Origin: JBEKYH01 sp049511115
Lineage (GTDB): Bacteria; Planctomycetota; Phycisphaerae; Tepidisphaerales; Tepidisphaeraceae
Assembly: GCA_049511115.1 (NCBI GenBank)
Contig: JBEKYH010000024.1
Span: forward strand, 1 to 20,595
DNA length: 20,595 nucleotides
Direction: 5' to 3'
The translations under genes and the position numbers were made by a program. Positions 14,404 through 20,595 of this stretch are shown here, one piece after another; the first letter of the stretch is position 1, and each line of letters begins with the position of its first letter. The notes under the pieces were generated by a model. The model did not search any database, was not told where the DNA came from, and saw only the letters and a program-made list of their open reading frames with translations.

Positions 14404-16341
14404 ATGGCAGTTCTTCCCGTCAATCTCTCTCGCGTCAGCGACCTCCTCACGGCCGATACGGCCAACCAGTCGCTCTCCAACACCCAGGCCCAGCTCCTGA
14501 TCGTGCAGAATGAATTGTCCACCGGCAAGCAGGTCAATCAGCCCAGCGATAATCCATCGGCGGCGTCGACCATCCTGAACCTGACCAAGACCCTGTCGCA
14601 GCGTCAGGAATACTCCGACAACATCAACACCGCCCAGTCTCAACTGGGGGTCGTCGATACCTCGCTCAACACGCTGAGCAACTTGCTCTTGCAAGCGCAG
14701 AATATCGCCTCGTCCGACGTGCAATCGACGACCACGCAGGCACAGCGCCAGGGAGACGCGCAGGTCATTAACAGCCTGGTTACTGAAGTCCAGAGCCTGG
14801 CAAATACGCAATCCAACGGCGTCTATCTCTTCGGGGGCGCCAACGCCGGCACGCAGCCATATATCTCGACCGCCGGCGGAATTCAGTTCGTCGGATCGAG
14901 CAATCCTCTGGAGGCCACGGTCGCCCAGAATACGCTGATGCCGACCGAGGTGAGCGGCCCCACGATTTTCGGCGGACTTTCCACCCGCATTAATGGCACC
15001 ACCAATCTCACCCCTTCCGTCACCGACGCCACACAGCTTTCATCGCTGAGCGGCGCCACCGGCCAGGGTCTTGCGCTCGGGACGATTCAAATCAGCAACG
15101 GCACAGTCACCAAGACCGTCGATCTCTCCGGGGCGCAGACTTTGGGCGATGTAGTCAATGACATCAATGCCGCCGACGTCGGATCCATCACCGCCGGCCT
15201 CACCAGCTCGGGCCTTTATCTCAGCGGCGCAGGTTCCGACAACATCACCATCACTGACGGCTCGGCCCCCACCGCCACCGACTTAGGAATCAATACGGGT
15301 CCCGGCGGCGAAGGCGCGGGAAACGCCCTCACCGGCACGGCCCTCAACCCGGCCATCACCCCCTTCACCCCTCTCTCCACCCTCAATAACGGCAACGGTC
15401 TAGATAATTCCGGGTTCATCATCACCAACGGCGGCGTGAGCAAAACCATCGTCCCTCCCGCCGGCGGCGATATGGAAGATTTGCTGAACGCTATAAACGG
15501 AGCCGGCGTCGGAGTAACCGCGCAGATCAATTCCAGCGGCACGGGTATCAACGTCTTCAATGCCACGCAGGGGACGACGATGACCATCGGAGAAAACGGC
15601 GGGACCACCGCCGCCGAACTGGGCATCCGCAGCTTTTCACCATCCAGCGCGCTGTCCCAGTTAAACAATGGTCAAGGCGTGGGAACTGGCACTGCCGGAA
15701 CCACCGGCGATTTCCAGATTACCGATACCAACGGCAATACCTTCACGGTCTCCATCGCCGGCGCAACCACCGTGCAGGATGTATTAAATGACATCAATTC
15801 CGCCGCGGCGACCGCAGGCAGCGCCGTAGTCGCCGGTTTTGCCGCCACAGGCAACGGCATCACCCTGACCGACCCGTCCGGCGGGACAGGCACGCTTTCG
15901 GTGCAACCCATCAATGATTCCTCCGCCGCCGCCGATCTCGGCTTAACCGATCCAGCCGCCTCAACCACCAGTTCCATCACCGGCGCTGATGTGGACGGCG
16001 TGCAGTCGCCGGGAATTTTCTCCGATTTGCAGTCGCTCGCCAGCGCCCTGCAGACCGGCGATTTATCCGGCATCACCAACGCGGCGGCGAATCTCCAAAG
16101 CGACTACAACAACGTCACCAATGTTCGCGGCGTAGCCGGTGCAAAGGTGGACGAACTGCAAAACTTCTCGAGCCAACTCCAAAACGAAAACATCGCCACG
16201 CAGACTTTCCTGTCCAGCGTCCAGGACACCAACATGACCCAGGCCATCTCCCAGTTCCAGACCCTGCAAACCGCCATGCAGGCGGCGCTGCTCACCACGG
16301 CCCAGTCACAAAGCCTTTCGCTGTTAAATTTCATCGGATAA
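14404..16341 (+). CDS. flgL: Flagellar hook-associated protein 3, FlgL (oversized, with tandem central repeats)
   Basis: The 645-aa protein is about twice the usual 300-aa FlgL. The N-terminal D0/D1 part is typical (LIVQNELSTGKQVNQPSDNP, then SAASTILNL), as are TLSNLLLQAQNIASSDVQST and ANTQSNGVYLFGGAN. The C-terminal end is flagellin-like: NVRGVAGAKVDELQNFSSQL, VQDTNMTQAISQFQTLQTAM and LTTAQSQSLSLLNFIG. Between them, at about residues 209-519, lie three tandem copies of a domain of about 95-110 aa resembling the flagellin hook IN motif. FlgL connects FlgK to the first flagellin ring. The ATG follows the flgK TAA without a gap, so translation is coupled. A second sigma-54 type promoter starts 10 bp after its stop. 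Confidence 0.93.
   Translation: MAVLPVNLSRVSDLLTADTANQSLSNTQAQLLIVQNELSTGKQVNQPSDNPSAASTILNLTKTLSQRQEYSDNINTAQSQLGVVDTSLNTLSNLLLQAQNIASSDVQSTTTQAQRQGDAQVINSLVTEVQSLANTQSNGVYLFGGANAGTQPYISTAGGIQFVGSSNPLEATVAQNTLMPTEVSGPTIFGGLSTRINGTTNLTPSVTDATQLSSLSGATGQGLALGTIQISNGTVTKTVDLSGAQTLGDVVNDINAADVGSITAGLTSSGLYLSGAGSDNITITDGSAPTATDLGINTGPGGEGAGNALTGTALNPAITPFTPLSTLNNGNGLDNSGFIITNGGVSKTIVPPAGGDMEDLLNAINGAGVGVTAQINSSGTGINVFNATQGTTMTIGENGGTTAAELGIRSFSPSSALSQLNNGQGVGTGTAGTTGDFQITDTNGNTFTVSIAGATTVQDVLNDINSAAATAGSAVVAGFAATGNGITLTDPSGGTGTLSVQPINDSSAAADLGLTDPAASTTSSITGADVDGVQSPGIFSDLQSLASALQTGDLSGITNAAANLQSDYNNVTNVRGVAGAKVDELQNFSSQLQNENIATQTFLSSVQDTNMTQAISQFQTLQTAMQAALLTTAQSQSLSLLNFIG
15028..15960 (+). repeat. 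Three tandem domain repeats inside flgL
   Basis: Three successive copies begin near 15028, 15349 and 15631. Each starts with L-S-x-L-x-x-G-x-G, then a beta strand ending in 'ITNG' or 'ITDTNG'. Next comes a helix of the type LGDVVNDINAA / MEDLLNAINGA / VQDVLNDINSA, then strands ending in T-A-A-(D/E)-L-G-(I/L). They are recognisable at protein level and diverged at DNA level. Confidence 0.8.
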
Positions 16342-16350
16342 TCACAAAAC

Positions 16351-16366
16351 TGGCACACGGATTGCA
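16351..16366 (+). promoter_or_regulatory. Sigma-54 (RpoN) -24/-12 promoter of fliW-csrA-fliC
   Basis: TGGCACACGGATTGCA matches TGGCAC-N5-TTGCA exactly, with 10 nt between GG (16352-16353) and GC (16364-16365). The predicted transcript start is near 16377, giving a leader of about 120 nt before fliW. It lies 10 bp behind the flgL stop and shares its form with the promoter at 6475-6490. Confidence 0.85.
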
Positions 16367-16401
16367 TAATGAAAAAGGACATGTTCAATACGATTATAGA
16401 A

Positions 16402-16494
16402 ATAACAGTTAATGTTATCGGAGCGCGGAAAAAGTTGCCGGGCGGCGCAGGATTCGCCGCAACGCTCGCAGGAGAGGGTTTTTGCAAGGAGCGT
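16402..16494 (+). promoter_or_regulatory. Structured fliW leader with GGA-bearing hairpins
   Basis: Three hairpins fit in the leader. ATAACA (16402-16407) pairs with TGTTAT (16413-16418). GCGGCG (16442-16447) pairs with CGCCGC (16455-16460) around the loop CAGGATT, which contains GGA. ACGCTC (16462-16467) pairs with GAGCGT (16489-16494) around a 21-nt loop containing GGAGAGGG. The last stem covers part of the fliW Shine-Dalgarno (AAGGAG, 16486-16491). CsrA control of the leader is possible but inferred. Confidence 0.45.
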
Positions 16495-16496
16495 CC

Positions 16497-16946
16497 ATGG
16501 ATATTCAGACGTCAAGGTTCGGCCTGCTCAATGTAGACGAACAACGCATCATTCAATTCCGCCAGGGATTGCTTGGATTTCCCAATCACAAGCGATTCGC
16601 GCTGATCCAGACGGGCATGGAGAAGTGCTTCTTCTGGCTTCAGTGCGCCGACGAGCCGAACCTGGCCTTCGTCGTCGCCGACCCGACCATCTTCTTCAAG
16701 GATTACGACGTGCCGATCCGCGAGGAAACCATGGGCGAGTTGGATATGGCCGACGTGGGCTTCGCCCAGGTGCTGGTCATTTGCAACAAGGTAGACCAGT
16801 GGCTCACGGGAAACCTCATGGGCCCGCTGGTAATCAACGCGGCCAACTGCCGCGGCCAGCAGGTCGTGCTGACGGAAAAGCGGTGGACAACCCGGCAGCC
16901 GCTCCTGCGGCTCGAAGCCGAGCTTCCACTGGCCAAATCCGCATAG
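16497..16946 (+). CDS. fliW: Flagellar assembly factor FliW
   Basis: The 149-aa protein has the FliW pattern: MDIQTSRFGLLNVDEQRIIQ, then FRQGLLGFPNHKRFALIQ. FFWLQCADEPNLAFVVADP, VLVICNKVDQWLTGNLMGPL and VINAANCRGQQVVLTEKRW follow, close to the typical 'Q.S.d.p.aF.v.dP' and 'tvNL..PivIN......gqQ' motifs. In the known system FliW binds CsrA and relieves its block on flagellin translation; free flagellin competes for FliW, so the three proteins form a feedback loop. Here the order fliW-csrA-flagellin under one sigma-54 type promoter matches that circuit. ATG 16497 was chosen because AAGGAG lies at 16486-16491; an in-frame TTG at 16482 is open but would include that site. Confidence 0.94.
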   Translation: MDIQTSRFGLLNVDEQRIIQFRQGLLGFPNHKRFALIQTGMEKCFFWLQCADEPNLAFVVADPTIFFKDYDVPIREETMGELDMADVGFAQVLVICNKVDQWLTGNLMGPLVINAANCRGQQVVLTEKRWTTRQPLLRLEAELPLAKSA

Positions 16947-17044
16947 TAGCGCTGTGCCCGGTTTGCAGGGTCCGCGCGGCGGCTTTGGGCCGCGGGCGAC
17001 GAACGGTTGGGGCCGTCGATCGCCGTTGAACGAAAAATTAAAAC

Positions 17045-17099
17045 CGCCCGTCACGGATGATTACGGGCGCGCGCGGCGGCGATTTTTTTCTCCGCCGCC
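17045..17099 (+). other. Hairpins and T7 run between fliW and csrA
   Basis: CGCCCGT (17045-17051) pairs with ACGGGCG (17063-17069). GGCGGCG (17075-17081) pairs with CGCCGCC (17093-17099) around a loop that contains seven T (17083-17089). The T-run is 13 nt from the first stem, so this is at best a weak terminator or attenuator. Partial readthrough could set the csrA to fliW ratio. Confidence 0.3.
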
Positions 17100-17153
17100 C
17101 AGGTGCGAAACCGCCCCGCGCGATCGCCCCTGCGTATAGGAAGGAGCCTGAGC

Positions 17154-17420
17154 ATGTTGGTGCTGTCCCGGCAACGATCTGAAACGATCATGATCGGCGA
17201 CGACATCGAAGTCACCGTGGTTGACATCCGCGGTGATAAGGTGCGCCTGGGAATCACGGCCCCGCGTGAAGTGAGCGTTCACCGAAAGGAGGTCTATGAC
17301 GCGATCCGCCGTGAAAACCGCGCCGCGGCCCAGGTGAAGCCTGAAGACCTCCCGGAATTGGGCAAACTCGACCCCAAGCCGTCGGCCAAGGAACCTGGCC
17401 CGCGCCAGCCGGATACATGA
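17154..17420 (+). CDS. csrA: Carbon storage regulator CsrA (translational repressor, extended tail)
   Basis: The 88-aa protein has the whole CsrA fold: MLVLSRQRSETIMIGDDIEV, then TVVDIRGDKVRLGITAPREV and SVHRKEVYDAI. The RNA-contacting residues Leu4 and the Arg in 'VHR' are present. CsrA dimers bind GGA motifs in hairpin loops, usually over a Shine-Dalgarno, and block translation. The last 30 or so residues (KPEDLPELGKLDPKPSAKEP onward) form a Pro/Lys-rich tail beyond the 61-aa E. coli protein. A C-terminal extension is also found in CsrA proteins controlled by FliW. The start ATG 17154 has AGGAAGGAG at 17138-17146. It lies between fliW and the first flagellin, its likely target. Confidence 0.97.
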   Translation: MLVLSRQRSETIMIGDDIEVTVVDIRGDKVRLGITAPREVSVHRKEVYDAIRRENRAAAQVKPEDLPELGKLDPKPSAKEPGPRQPDT

Positions 17421-17545
17421 ACTCAATTGTCCCGTCGTTGTGCGTCAAGCGAGTGGAGATGTGCCGTGATTGATACTACGAACCCTTAGCCAGTGAGTAC
17501 CACCGCCAGGCCACGGATTAGGCCGGCGAATTTTCAGAGCATCCA

Positions 17546-17561
17546 CAATCTTGGAGGATTG
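17546..17561 (+). promoter_or_regulatory. Candidate CsrA-binding hairpin over the flagellin Shine-Dalgarno
   Basis: CAATC (17546-17550) and GATTG (17557-17561) form a perfect 5-bp stem with the hexaloop TTGGAG, and the flagellin ATG follows two bases later. The GGA in the loop is part of the Shine-Dalgarno GGAGG. A hexaloop with GGA at positions 3-5 on a short stem is the classic CsrA/RsmE target, and csrA ends 125 bp upstream. Confidence 0.65.
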
Positions 17562-17563
17562 GC

Positions 17564-18997
17564 ATGTCGGTTATTAATACAAACGTCTCTTCGCTGATCG
17601 CTCAGCAGAACTTGGCGAAGTCCAACGCCGCTCTGCAGACTTCATTGCAGCGATTGAGCACGGGTCTGCAGATCAACACCGGGGCGGACAATCCCTCGGG
17701 CTTGATTGCCAGCCAGGGATTGCAAGCCGAAATCAGCGGCATCAATCAGGCGGTCAGCAATTCGACCCAGGCCACCAACGTCATCTCCACCGCAGACGGT
17801 GCGCTTTCTCAGGTCGAAAACCTCCTGCAGACGCTCAACGGCCTGATCGTGCAGTCGGCCAACACCGGCGCGCTCTCCAGCACTGAAATCTCCGCCAACC
17901 AGATTCAGGCCGACTCCGCCATTCAAAGCATCACCCGCATCGCCAACGCCACCTCATTCGACGGCCTTCAGCTTCTCGACGGCGGCCTGGATTTTGTCAC
18001 CAGCGGCGTGAACTCCAATGCTCTCTCGGGCCTGCAGATCACCCAGGCCGACTTCGGCACCCAGGCGACGATTCCCGTCAGCATCAATGTCATCGCCAGC
18101 GCCAAGACCGCGGAACTCGATTTCGCCACCAGCTCTTTGACTCAATCCGCCACCCTGGAAATCCAGGGAACCAGCGGCGTACAAACGCTCAGCTTTGTCA
18201 GCGGCACCACCGCCTCGGCGATTGCCTTCGCCGTCAACAGCATCAGTGACGCCACCGGCGTCTCCGCTTCACTCATCAATTCCGCCAATGCCCTCAGCGG
18301 CATCACCTTCAACAGCACCGGCTACGGCACCTCGCAATTCGTCTCCATCACCGCGCAAACCGGCCAATTCACGACCACCAACGCTGCTGGAAATGCCGAA
18401 AGCCGCGCCACCGGCGCCAATGCGGTCGCCACCGTGAATGGCGTTCTCACCGTTGGCAACGGCCTCAATCTCCAACTCACCACCAGCTCATTGGATTTGA
18501 ACCTGACACTGAACCCGACCTTTGGAAACCAGAGCACCAGCTTCACCATCACCGGCGGCGGCGCCCGCTTCCAGCTTGGAGCACAGGTCAACTCGGTCCA
18601 GCAGGTCACCCTGGGAATTCAATCCGTCGCCGCCAGCAATCTGGGTAACTCAACGGTCGGATTCCTCAACGACATTGTCACTGGCGGAGACGCCTCACTT
18701 GTCAGCGGACAAACCGAAAAAGCCAGCCAGATCATCAATGCCGCCATCCAGCAGGTCGCCATCCTCCGCGGCCAGATCGGCGCTTTCCAGGCCAACACCC
18801 TGGAAACCAATATCAACAGTCTCAACATCGCCCTGGAAAACGTTACCAGCAGCGAGAGCGATATCACCGATACCAACTTTGCCGCCGAGACGAGCAATCT
18901 GACTCGCGCCCAGATTCTCACGCAGGCCGGCACATCCATCCTGGCAACCGCCAACAGCACTCCTCAAGAAGTGCTCACACTGCTGCAGGGTCACTAA
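17564..18997 (+). CDS. fliC: Flagellin (first copy)
   Basis: The 477-aa filament subunit has the conserved N-terminal D0/D1 region: MSVINTNVSSLIAQQNLAKS, then LQRLSTGLQINTGADNPSGL and NVISTADGALSQVENLLQTL. It also has the matching C-terminal region: RGQIGAFQANTLETNINSLN, SESDITDTNFAAETSNLTRA and QILTQAGTSILATANSTPQE. The centre (about residues 140-390) is variable and contains a hook IN-like segment (LEIQGTSGVQTLSFVSG through ATGVSASLIN) at about 185-270. Its GGAGG Shine-Dalgarno sits in the hairpin at 17546-17561. No sigma-28 promoter is clear in 17421-17545, so it is probably read from the fliW promoter. No intrinsic terminator was found after its stop. Confidence 0.96.
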   Translation: MSVINTNVSSLIAQQNLAKSNAALQTSLQRLSTGLQINTGADNPSGLIASQGLQAEISGINQAVSNSTQATNVISTADGALSQVENLLQTLNGLIVQSANTGALSSTEISANQIQADSAIQSITRIANATSFDGLQLLDGGLDFVTSGVNSNALSGLQITQADFGTQATIPVSINVIASAKTAELDFATSSLTQSATLEIQGTSGVQTLSFVSGTTASAIAFAVNSISDATGVSASLINSANALSGITFNSTGYGTSQFVSITAQTGQFTTTNAAGNAESRATGANAVATVNGVLTVGNGLNLQLTTSSLDLNLTLNPTFGNQSTSFTITGGGARFQLGAQVNSVQQVTLGIQSVAASNLGNSTVGFLNDIVTGGDASLVSGQTEKASQIINAAIQQVAILRGQIGAFQANTLETNINSLNIALENVTSSESDITDTNFAAETSNLTRAQILTQAGTSILATANSTPQEVLTLLQGH

Positions 18998-19002
18998 CAG
19001 CC

Positions 19003-19397
19003 AATGACATCCGTCTAATTGACCTCACATCTTCCGCAGCACGCCAATATCTCTTAATCCCCTAAGAATAAGTGCCGTCGCCTGCGCGACTTGGCACGGA
19101 AACCAGCGATTCTACACCCGCCCATAATCTTCAATCCGGGCCATCATCTCCGCCCGCCTAAAATCCATAAGTATCTCTAATAAAAAGGCTTACGATGTAA
19201 GCTTCAAGGCCGTACCGCGCCTGCGCCCTCCCTTCTCTCCCTTCCCTCCCAAACCTTCTAAACCCCCCGATGTTAAGTGACCCACCCCCCTCGACGATAC
19301 GCGAAGTGAAATGTCATTCTGCGTGCAACGATCCGGTGAACTTTGCGGATTGTTTAGCAGGATTCGCTTTTAGGGTTTGCAAGGAAGGAGGCAGTTG
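19003..19397. other. Gene-free stretch between the flagellins
   Basis: About 395 bp holds no convincing gene. It contains a small inverted repeat, GCTTAC (19188-19193) with GTAAGC (19197-19202). A nearly pure pyrimidine tract lies at about 19221-19267, with repeated CCCTTCC-type units. No exact sigma-54 or sigma-28 promoter was found. TGGCAC at 19092-19097 has a GC element one base too far away (11 nt instead of 10). A promoter for the second flagellin is expected here but cannot be placed. Confidence 0.6.
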
Positions 19398-19565
19398 ATG
19401 GATGAATCAGGGCGAGGCCGTCGTACACGGATTACTCGCTCGCAGGCTGCTGGAGGCTTTGCCCTTGGCCCGCCAGCGACAGCCTTCTTAGGGAATGTCC
19501 GCCGGACATCTGACAAAACTGTAGGTTTGCATGATTCCGGCTCAAATTGTCATGGAGAGACCTAG
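19398..19565 (+). CDS. Candidate small ORF ahead of the second flagellin
   Basis: A 55-codon ORF starts at ATG 19398 behind a near-perfect Shine-Dalgarno (AAGGAGG within 19381-19391) and stops at TAG 19563-19565, two bases before the flagellin ATG. The product is basic at the start (MDESGRGRRTRITRSQ) and has no recognisable domain, signal peptide or membrane segment. Its start region (AGGGTTT, GCAAGGA, then ATGGAT) resembles that of fliW. It could be a leader peptide coupling translation into the flagellin, or the Shine-Dalgarno may be a non-translating site for CsrA or ribosomes. Evidence for a functional protein is limited to the start signal and position. Confidence 0.35.
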   Translation: MDESGRGRRTRITRSQAAGGFALGPPATAFLGNVRRTSDKTVGLHDSGSNCHGET

Positions 19566-19571
19566 TCATGA
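19550..19571 (+). promoter_or_regulatory. Hairpin hiding the start codon of the second flagellin
   Basis: TCATG (19550-19554) pairs with CATGA (19567-19571), which includes the flagellin ATG at 19568. The Shine-Dalgarno GGAGAG lies at the top of the stem and in the loop. The stem is weaker than that of the first flagellin. It fits a translation-control hairpin, possibly a CsrA target. Confidence 0.35.
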
Positions 19572-20595
19572 GTGTTATCAATACTAACGTCAGTTCGCTC
19601 ATCGCGCAAAACGCGTTGCAGCAGAACAATCAAAGTCTAAGCACGAGCCTCGAGCGTTTGAGCACTGGTTTGCAGATCAACAGCGGCGCGGACAATCCCG
19701 CCGGTTTGATCGCCGTCCAGAGCTTCAATCAGGAAAACACCGGTTTGACCACGGCGATTAATAACGCCAGTCAGGCCACCAACGTCGTCGGCACCGCCGA
19801 AGGCGGTTTGAGCGAAATCAGCAACCTGCTCACCCAGGTTCAGGGCCTCGTCGGCCAGTCCGCCAACACCGGCGGCCTGACTGCCAGCCAGGTTTCCGCA
19901 AACCAGCTCCAGGTGGATTCGATCCTCAATACGATTAATCGTATTGCCAACGGCACCACCTTCGAAGGCACACACCTTCTGAACGGTAACCTCCAATATG
20001 TCACCTCCGGCTTGAAGACCAGCGCCTTGCAGAATCTTCAAGTCACCAGCGCTCTGTTGCCTGACACCGGCAGCCTGGCCGTCAACGTTGACGTGACCGC
20101 GGCCGCTGCCAAGGCCACCCTGAGCAGCAGCGTCGCCACTGTGACCGGTTCCGCTGTGACCATCGAAGTCACCGGCAACCTGGGTTCGGTCGACCTCACC
20201 TTCGCCAGCGGCACCAGCTCTGTCACCATTGCCTCCAGCATCAACGCCGTCACCAACCAGACCGGCGTCGTCGCTTCCGGCACCAGCAACGGCCTGACTC
20301 TGACCAGCTCCAATTACGGTTCCAGCCAGTTTGTCAGCGTCAAGGCTGTCAACGGCCAATACGCCTTCTCCGACAACAGTGCCAAGGGCACCGACGCCAG
20401 CGTTGACGTGAACGGCAGCGCTGCCAGCGTCTCCGGTCTGCACGTCAGCTACGCCAGCTCAGGCCTGAGTCTCAGCCTTGACTTGGCCACGGGCTTGAAC
20501 TCCGCCTCCCAGTCCGAAACCTTCTACCTCACCGGTGGCGGGGCTAACTTTGCCCTGGGCGCCCAGGTCAACGACTCCGGCAAGGCCTCCATCGG
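19568..20595 (+). CDS. fliC: Flagellin (second copy), 3' end outside window
   Basis: The frame is open from ATG 19568 to the window end, giving 342 codons with no stop. The first 14 residues (MSVINTNVSSLIAQ) are identical to the first flagellin. The D1 motifs LERLSTGLQINSGADNPAGL and TNVVGTAEGGLSEISNLLTQ follow, then QLQVDSILNTINRIANGTTF. The centre contains the same hook IN-like segment (VTIEVTGNLGSVDLTFASG through QTGVVASGTSNGLTL) and SNYGSSQFVSVKA. It then reaches FYLTGGGANFALGAQVND, which matches the sequence before the C-terminal D1 region of the first copy. Only the C-terminal D1/D0 helices are missing. Codon use leans strongly to a few codons (GTC, CTG, ACC, GCC, CAG), which would suit a highly expressed subunit. 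GGAGAG lies at 19554-19559. Confidence 0.96.
   Translation, partial: MSVINTNVSSLIAQNALQQNNQSLSTSLERLSTGLQINSGADNPAGLIAVQSFNQENTGLTTAINNASQATNVVGTAEGGLSEISNLLTQVQGLVGQSANTGGLTASQVSANQLQVDSILNTINRIANGTTFEGTHLLNGNLQYVTSGLKTSALQNLQVTSALLPDTGSLAVNVDVTAAAAKATLSSSVATVTGSAVTIEVTGNLGSVDLTFASGTSSVTIASSINAVTNQTGVVASGTSNGLTLTSSNYGSSQFVSVKAVNGQYAFSDNSAKGTDASVDVNGSAASVSGLHVSYASSGLSLSLDLATGLNSASQSETFYLTGGGANFALGAQVNDSGKASI

Noticed and set aside
16369..16536. Short ORF starting ATGAAAAAGGACATG behind the second sigma-54 type promoter.
   Set aside because: Its ATG lies upstream of the predicted transcript start, has no ribosome binding site, and the frame overlaps the fliW start.
17445..17470. Sigma-28-like match TCAA with GCCGTGAT upstream of the first flagellin.
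   Set aside because: The -10 half matches only in GCCG, the spacer is 14 nt rather than 15, and the -35 has a mismatch. This is too weak to call.
19092..19109. Sigma-54-like TGGCACGGAAACCAGC upstream of the second flagellin.
   Set aside because: The GG to GC distance is 11 nt; sigma-54 promoters need 10. The TTGC element is missing.

Overview
The window looks like a chromosomal segment of a diderm planctomycete, most likely in or near the class Phycisphaerae. This is inferred from the mix of protein families, since no rRNA or other marker gene is present. The signs are two PEP-CTERM surface proteins (one with type I dockerin repeats), a planctomycete-style pseudopilin with a C-terminal ADGHV motif, GC-rich coding DNA, and a flagellar gene set that includes both P-ring and L-ring genes.

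Left part (1-6176) is accessory. It holds the 3' end of a dockerin/PEP-CTERM protein (1-447) and a complete 455-aa PEP-CTERM protein (629-1996) followed by three tandem hairpins, the last a textbook terminator. Next come a type II secretion-like pseudopilin (2367-3467) with its own terminator, a DUF58 protein (3712-4614) without its usual MoxR neighbour, a convergent minus-strand gene with one C-terminal membrane segment (4631-5125), and a divergent single-pass membrane protein of unknown function (5283-6176).

Right part (6475-20595) is a flagellar locus on the plus strand. A sigma-54 type promoter (6475-6490) precedes a 77-aa unknown gene and then flgF, flgG, flgA, flgH, flgI, flgJ (rod-binding domain only), flgN, flgK and flgL, which are tightly packed and often overlap. 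A second sigma-54 type promoter (16351-16366) starts just after the flgL stop and drives a structured leader, fliW, csrA and a first flagellin. A 565-bp gap, containing a candidate small ORF, separates it from a second flagellin cut off by the window end. The order runs from rod and rings, through the hook-filament junction, to filament and its control.

Three points stand out. (1) flgF carries an in-frame TAA at codon 17, inside its most conserved region. (2) The Shine-Dalgarno sequences of flgF and the first flagellin each lie in a GGA-containing hexaloop on a 5-bp stem, the form expected of CsrA binding sites, and csrA and fliW are encoded here. The fliW and second flagellin leaders also fold around their start regions. 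This suggests a FliW-CsrA-flagellin circuit under sigma-54 control that may also reach the start of the rod operon. (3) FlgL is about twice its usual size because of three tandem repeats in its centre. No tRNA, rRNA, CRISPR, insertion sequence or integrase was seen.
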